From positions 1 through 16,800 of the forward strand of contig CADBSL010000027.1 in the NCBI GenBank assembly GCA_902797345.1: a stretch of DNA of 16,800 bases, given 5' to 3'. Below the pieces are notes generated by a model. The model saw only the letters and a list, made by a program, of their open reading frames with translations, made no database searches and was not told the origin of the DNA. Source of the stretch: an uncultured Eubacteriales bacterium. GTDB taxonomy: Bacteria; Bacillota; Clostridia; Peptostreptococcales; Anaerovoracaceae. Numbering within the stretch: the stretch's first letter is position 1; every line of letters begins with the position of its first letter. Made by a program: the position numbers and the translations under genes. Shown here in pieces: positions 13,685-16,800 of the stretch.

Positions 13685-14266
13685 TCACTCCGCCGCCAGC
13701 ACCTGGACGCCGGTCTTCAGCGCCCGCTGGATCTCCTCAAATATCAGGGACTCTTCCATTTCCGATGCTTCCGGTGTTCCGTCATAATACCGGAACGAGG
13801 CGGCCAGTTTCTGAGGCGTGAATCCTTCCGCCGAACTTCCGGAAACATAGATCCCGTATTGGGCCCGGTCCTCCAGCTCGCCGGGATAAAGCACGAAGGT
13901 GATGCTGCCGCTGTCTGCGGTCTGCTGATCCAGATAAACCAGACTGTCCAGTGAAGGCACGCTGTCCGTCCCCTTCTGGACCGTGATCAGATACTGCCGG
14001 CCCTTTTCCGCCCATCCATATTTGAGCTGTATCTTCGCCGCTTCCCGGTAGAAGGTGGTCTCTTTATCTCCGATGGAGAGGTCCTTCCCTTCGATGGGAT
14101 CTTCCTCAAGGGTCAGTGCTTTCAGGGAGACGAAGGAGGAATACTTGCCGCTCACTTCCAGGTCATAAAACCCCGGTTTCCTCGGCATCCCTTCCGCCGT
14201 GACGGCCAGGCTCGACAAAGCCAGCACCAGGAGGATGGTTATCACACTAAGGATCGGTTTTTTCAT
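13685..14266 (-). CDS. Secreted protein of unknown function, 193 aa
   Basis: Signal peptide 1-24 (KKPILSVITILLVLALSSLAVTA). The mature part has alternating beta-strand patterns (FYDLEVSGKYSSFVSL, QYLITVQKG, SITFVLYPG, AQYGIYVSG) that suggest a beta-sandwich, possibly an Ig-like fold, and ends in an amphipathic helix (IFEEIQRALKTGVQVLAAE). There is no catalytic motif, no cysteine pair and no membrane segment. Its ATG overlaps the stop of the SLH gene by 4 bases (ATGA), so the two are probably made together, and a partnership with the SLH protein at the cell surface is a reasonable guess. I do not recognise the family. Confidence 0.8.
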   Translation of the reverse strand: MKKPILSVITILLVLALSSLAVTAEGMPRKPGFYDLEVSGKYSSFVSLKALTLEEDPIEGKDLSIGDKETTFYREAAKIQLKYGWAEKGRQYLITVQKGTDSVPSLDSLVYLDQQTADSGSITFVLYPGELEDRAQYGIYVSGSSAEGFTPQKLAASFRYYDGTPEASEMEESLIFEEIQRALKTGVQVLAAE

Positions 14267-15021
14267 TCTGCACCCTCCTCTCCGGGGGTCCCGAACCGCT
14301 GGGCATAAACGGTCAGGATCTTCGCCAGCTGGGCCCGGGTGGCGGTTTCCTTCGGCTTCAGTCTATGATCATCTTTTCCCGCGATCAGGCCATTGTACAC
14401 GCCCCAGTACATAGGCGTCTTGCCCCAATCGGCCAGATCCGGCGTATCTTTGTAATAGCGTTCGTAAGTTGCGGTAAATAAAGTTTCCATTCCACGAAGA
14501 TTGCCGGAACAGCTGTAGAGGATCTTCATGGCCTCCTGCCGCCTCAGGACCGACCGGGGTTCGAACCGGTTGTTCTCTTTGCCGTCCACATACCCGTTCT
14601 CATAGCCCCAGGCGATGGCCTTCCGAAACTCTTCGATCTCTCCGGAAATGTCCCGGAAAGGAGCGCTTTCCGCCGGCTCCGGGCTGCCGGCCTGCCGGTA
14701 AAGGGCCGTCACAAACTGCCCGCGGGTCACCGGATCGTCCGGTCCGAAACGATTCTCATCATACCCGTTCATCAACCCCATCCAAACGGCCCTGGCGATG
14801 TAGCGCTCCGCCCAGTGGCCTTTCGTATCCCGAAAGGGGCTCTGAGGCTCCAGGATGCTCTTCGCCGAAACGGTGATGGACGCTGCCGCAGCTTTTTTGG
14901 CTGCCTGTCCCGGGGAAAAAGCCAGGGTGTCCTGCGACGGATCCCCCTCCGCAAATGCAGCCATTGTGCCGAATGCCAATATTAAGATCAATAGTACTGC
15001 AACCCTCACGATTCGCTTCAA
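14263..15021 (-). CDS. S-layer homology (SLH) domain surface protein, 252 aa
   Basis: An exported protein with almost only SLH modules, which bind secondary cell-wall polymers. Signal peptide about 1-24 (KRIVRVAVLLILILAFG, ending AAFA). Three SLH units: 63-111 (FRDTKGHWAERYIARAVWMGLMNGYDENRFGPDDPVTRGQF in pieces), 122-172 (FRDISG, IAWGYENGYVDG, VLRRQEAMKIL) and 190-244 (YKDTPDLADWGK, VYNGLIAGKDDHRLKP, TRAQLAKIL). The first is the best match, with the TRGQF motif; the other two have diverged TRAE-type motifs (LRRQE, TRAQL). Start: TTG at 15021 has GGGAGG seven bases before it; a TTG six bases earlier (15027) is too close to that site. It is the first gene of a seven-gene operon. No enzyme domain is attached, so it may be an anchor or scaffold. 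Confidence 0.92.
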   Translation of the reverse strand: MKRIVRVAVLLILILAFGTMAAFAEGDPSQDTLAFSPGQAAKKAAAASITVSAKSILEPQSPFRDTKGHWAERYIARAVWMGLMNGYDENRFGPDDPVTRGQFVTALYRQAGSPEPAESAPFRDISGEIEEFRKAIAWGYENGYVDGKENNRFEPRSVLRRQEAMKILYSCSGNLRGMETLFTATYERYYKDTPDLADWGKTPMYWGVYNGLIAGKDDHRLKPKETATRAQLAKILTVYAQRFGTPGEEGAE

Positions 15022-15058
15022 CTTCAAGCCTCCCTTCCGAATGATTATAGATGCTTCT

Positions 15059-15086
15059 ATTTTACCACATTTGCGGACTCTATCAA
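15059..15086 (-). promoter_or_regulatory. Promoter of the SLH-rarA operon
   Basis: On the minus strand TTGATA (15086-15081) and TAAAAT (15064-15059) are 16 bases apart, each one mismatch from consensus. TGG directly before TAAAAT gives an extended -10. The leader to the TTG start is about 30 bases. Confidence 0.75.
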
Positions 15087-15103
15087 ATAGTTGTAAGAGA
15101 AAA

Positions 15104-15123
15104 AGCCGGGATTACTCCCGGCT
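15104..15123 (-). terminator. Terminator overlapping the stop codon of the ABM gene
   Basis: Minus strand: AGCCGGGA, loop GTAA, TCCCGGCT, then TTTTTCTC. The 8-bp stem is perfect. The TAA stop of the ABM gene is in the loop and the 5' arm encodes its last residues. It isolates the nhaC/ABM unit from the SLH promoter. Confidence 0.92.
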
Positions 15124-15429
15124 GCCGTCATCATATTCCAGTTCTGAATAATAGCGCTCGATCCGCATCTTGAGTCCGTAGTCCTTCCGCAGCTCCAGCA
15201 CGTCCTTCTTCATCAGAGAACGTTCATGCACGTCGATGGCGTCCTGGTCCCGCCACTGGTCCACCAGCATCACGGTCTCCCGGTCCGTGGCGGAGAAGAA
15301 GTATTCATACCGCTCGTTTCCGTCCTCCCGACGGATCAGCGATGCTGCACCGCTTTCTTCCATGTTCCGGACAAAACGCCGGGCACTTCCGTTTTCCCCT
15401 GTATAGTAAACGATCCTCGTGATACTCAT
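15112..15429 (-). CDS. ABM-domain putative quinol monooxygenase, 105 aa
   Basis: A small ferredoxin-like-fold protein of the antibiotic biosynthesis monooxygenase (ABM/YgiN) type. The pattern MSITRIVYYTGENGSARRFVRNMEESGAASLIRREDG (read in parts), YEYFFSATDRETVMLVDQW and HERSLMKKDV gives strand-helix-strand, the conserved VDQWRDQDAIDVH strand-turn and the final helix. The length of about 100 residues is typical. Members act as dimers on quinones or similar substrates without a cofactor; the substrate here is unknown. The ATG at 15429 follows a perfect AAGGAGG. It lies 35 bases after the nhaC stop and may be read from nhaC or from an extended -10 box inside the nhaC end. Confidence 0.87.
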   Translation of the reverse strand: MSITRIVYYTGENGSARRFVRNMEESGAASLIRREDGNERYEYFFSATDRETVMLVDQWRDQDAIDVHERSLMKKDVLELRKDYGLKMRIERYYSELEYDDGSRE

Positions 15430-15458
15430 GCTCCCGCCTCCTTGCGATTGTTTTCTCT

Positions 15459-15467
15459 ATTTTATCA
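15459..15467 (-). promoter_or_regulatory. Possible extended -10 promoter of the ABM gene
   Basis: TGATAAAAT on the minus strand is an extended -10 (TGN plus TAAAAT), whose TGA is also the nhaC stop codon. It is 30 bases before the ABM start. No good -35 is present, so it is a secondary promoter at best. Confidence 0.35.
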
Positions 15468-16787
15468 TACCCCGGGCGGAAAAGATACCGGACTTTTCCG
15501 GATCTTCCGCAGGTGCACGATCCCCTGCCACAGAGGCACCAGATACAGATATACACCGGCCAGCAGACAGATATACGGGGCCCCGATGGAATCCAGCGGC
15601 ACGGTGCCGGCGATGGACCAGGGCACCAACGCCGCGATCATCACCACCGTATCCTCCAGGCTCAGCGCCAGTTTTTCCTTTTTCATCCCCAGCCCTTCAC
15701 AAAGCTGGTGGGTCAGCATGATGGCCAGGGTCTGATTGCAGGAGATCATGGACGCCGGGATGGAGGTCAGCAGGACGGAAAAGAACGGATGGGTCTTTCG
15801 AGCCAGCTTTCGGAGTCCCTGTTCCAGAAAGTCCAGAAGCCCCGTCCCCCGGAACAACCCGGAGTAGCAGGACGCGATGCAGACGATGCAGGCCACCCGG
15901 ACCATGGAAAGGATCCCGCCGCCGTCCATCACCGCCGCCACCTGAGGATCCGCCGCAGAAAACCCCCGCACCAGTGTGCGAAGGGCCTCTCCCGCCGGAA
16001 GATGCTGCAGGAAGATCGCGATGGGCAAAGCCGTCAGGATGCTGGCTCCCATCGTCTTCCTTACGCTGACTTTCAGGAACGCCAGCACCAGTATCACCGC
16101 CGCCGGCAGCAGACACAGCGGGTGGATCGCAAAAGCCGGCCGGAACAGACCGTAAACATCGACAGATCCTCCTGCTCCCCGGGTCAAAAATCCCGCTCCC
16201 AGATAGACCAGGCAGGTGCACAGAAACGGCACCAGCGCCGTCTTCATCATCCGCCGGATATTATCATAGATCTCTGTTTTCGTCAGGTCGCAGACCAACA
16301 GGCAGCTGGTGGACACCGGCGAGCAGCGGTCCCCGAAAAAGGCTCCGGAAAGGATCGCTCCTCCCACCCAGAAAACATCCAGCTGCAATGTCCGGGCGAT
16401 GCTCATACAGATCACCCCTACCGTGGCGGCGGTCCCGAAGGACGTCCCCGTCAGGAAGGACAGCCCGCTGCACAAGAGGAACGTCACCAAAAGAAACACC
16501 GACGGGGTGATGAAGCCCGAGGTGTAGCAGATGATGGTGGCGATGCAGCCGGAAGCCCGCCACAGTGCCGTCAGCATCCCGATGAACAGGAAGGTGATCA
16601 GGATGTTTTTCACGGTCCGGACGCCGGAGACCGACATCTCCCACAGGGCTTTCCGGCTGTGCCCCTGCCATCTTCCATAGATCACAAACAACGCCAGTCC
16701 CACCAAAAGTGCACCGATGATGGAATGACCCGTCACCACGCAGCCGATCAGGATGGCACAAAAAAGAAAAATAACTACAACATTCAT
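15465..16787 (-). CDS. nhaC: NhaC-family Na+/H+ antiporter, 440 aa
   Basis: A polytopic inner-membrane carrier of the NhaC/ion transporter superfamily, exchanging cations for protons (some homologues exchange malate/lactate or arginine/ornithine). About 11 hydrophobic segments are visible. The family signatures are GTSFGTAATVGVICMSIA (114-131), GGAILSGAFFGDRCSPVSTS (142-161) and SCNQTLAIMLT plus LEDTVVMIAALVPW near the C-terminus. The last segments (IGAPYICLLAGVYLYLVPL) complete the carrier. The ATG at 16787 is 13 bases from the window edge with a modest GAAGAG before it; the frame remains open to the edge, so an earlier start cannot be excluded. The substrate cannot be assigned with certainty. 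The next gene is the ABM protein. Confidence 0.92.
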   Translation of the reverse strand: MNVVVIFLFCAILIGCVVTGHSIIGALLVGLALFVIYGRWQGHSRKALWEMSVSGVRTVKNILITFLFIGMLTALWRASGCIATIICYTSGFITPSVFLLVTFLLCSGLSFLTGTSFGTAATVGVICMSIARTLQLDVFWVGGAILSGAFFGDRCSPVSTSCLLVCDLTKTEIYDNIRRMMKTALVPFLCTCLVYLGAGFLTRGAGGSVDVYGLFRPAFAIHPLCLLPAAVILVLAFLKVSVRKTMGASILTALPIAIFLQHLPAGEALRTLVRGFSAADPQVAAVMDGGGILSMVRVACIVCIASCYSGLFRGTGLLDFLEQGLRKLARKTHPFFSVLLTSIPASMISCNQTLAIMLTHQLCEGLGMKKEKLALSLEDTVVMIAALVPWSIAGTVPLDSIGAPYICLLAGVYLYLVPLWQGIVHLRKIRKSPVSFPPGV

Positions 16788-16800
16788 ACACTCTTCAAAA

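Noticed and set aside
1..16800. Mobile elements, CRISPR arrays, tRNA and rRNA genes
   Set aside because: No transposase or integrase motifs, no regularly spaced repeats and no cloverleaf or rRNA-like stretches were seen on either strand.

Overview
The window looks like the chromosome of an anaerobic, GC-rich member of the Clostridia (Bacillota). The grounds are a FeoA-FeoB fusion followed by a FeoB-associated Cys-rich peptide, an SLH-domain surface protein, two secreted copper-amine-oxidase-like (stalk) domain proteins, a CD1871A-type CXXC mini-protein, strong AGGAGG ribosome binding sites and sigma-A-like promoters. I cannot name a genus. No mobile element, CRISPR array, tRNA or rRNA was seen. 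Nearly all genes lie on the minus strand; only the two stalk-domain genes are on the plus strand.

Region 1 (1-3444) is an iron-handling block. Read on the minus strand it runs: a MarR-type regulator with its own promoter and an overlapping palindromic operator; a spacer with a 10-bp inverted repeat; a FeoA-FeoB Fe(II) transporter; a 48-residue Cys-rich membrane peptide starting on the base after the feoB stop; and the N-terminus of a DtxR/MntR-type regulator cut by the window edge. CTAACT half-sites in the marR operator recur upstream of feoB, so one regulator may control both.

Region 2 (3445-4624) holds a non-coding stretch with a strong minus-strand terminator that has no gene in front of it, then the first stalk-domain gene, which ends at a bidirectional terminator.

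Region 3 (4639-8967) is a compact five-gene minus-strand operon with one good promoter: a YjbR/EVE-like fusion protein, a CD1871A-type CXXC peptide, a NapH-like membrane ferredoxin, a TlpA-like thioredoxin lipoprotein and a secreted GH5 endoglucanase with a CBM2-like tail. Junctions overlap by 4 bases or are separated by 2 bases. The three middle genes look like a trans-membrane electron or thiol relay. Its coupling to a cellulase is the oddest thing in the window. Paralogous stalk-domain genes flank this operon on both sides.

Region 4 (9078-15086) starts with the second stalk-domain gene. Converging on it is a seven-gene minus-strand operon driven from 15059-15086: an SLH protein, a secreted protein of unknown function, a two-helix membrane protein with an acidic tail, a TrmH/SpoU RNA methyltransferase, a Nudix hydrolase, a membrane-anchored alpha/beta hydrolase and RarA.

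Region 5 (15104-16787) has an NhaC-type antiporter followed by an ABM-domain monooxygenase whose stop codon sits in the loop of its own terminator.
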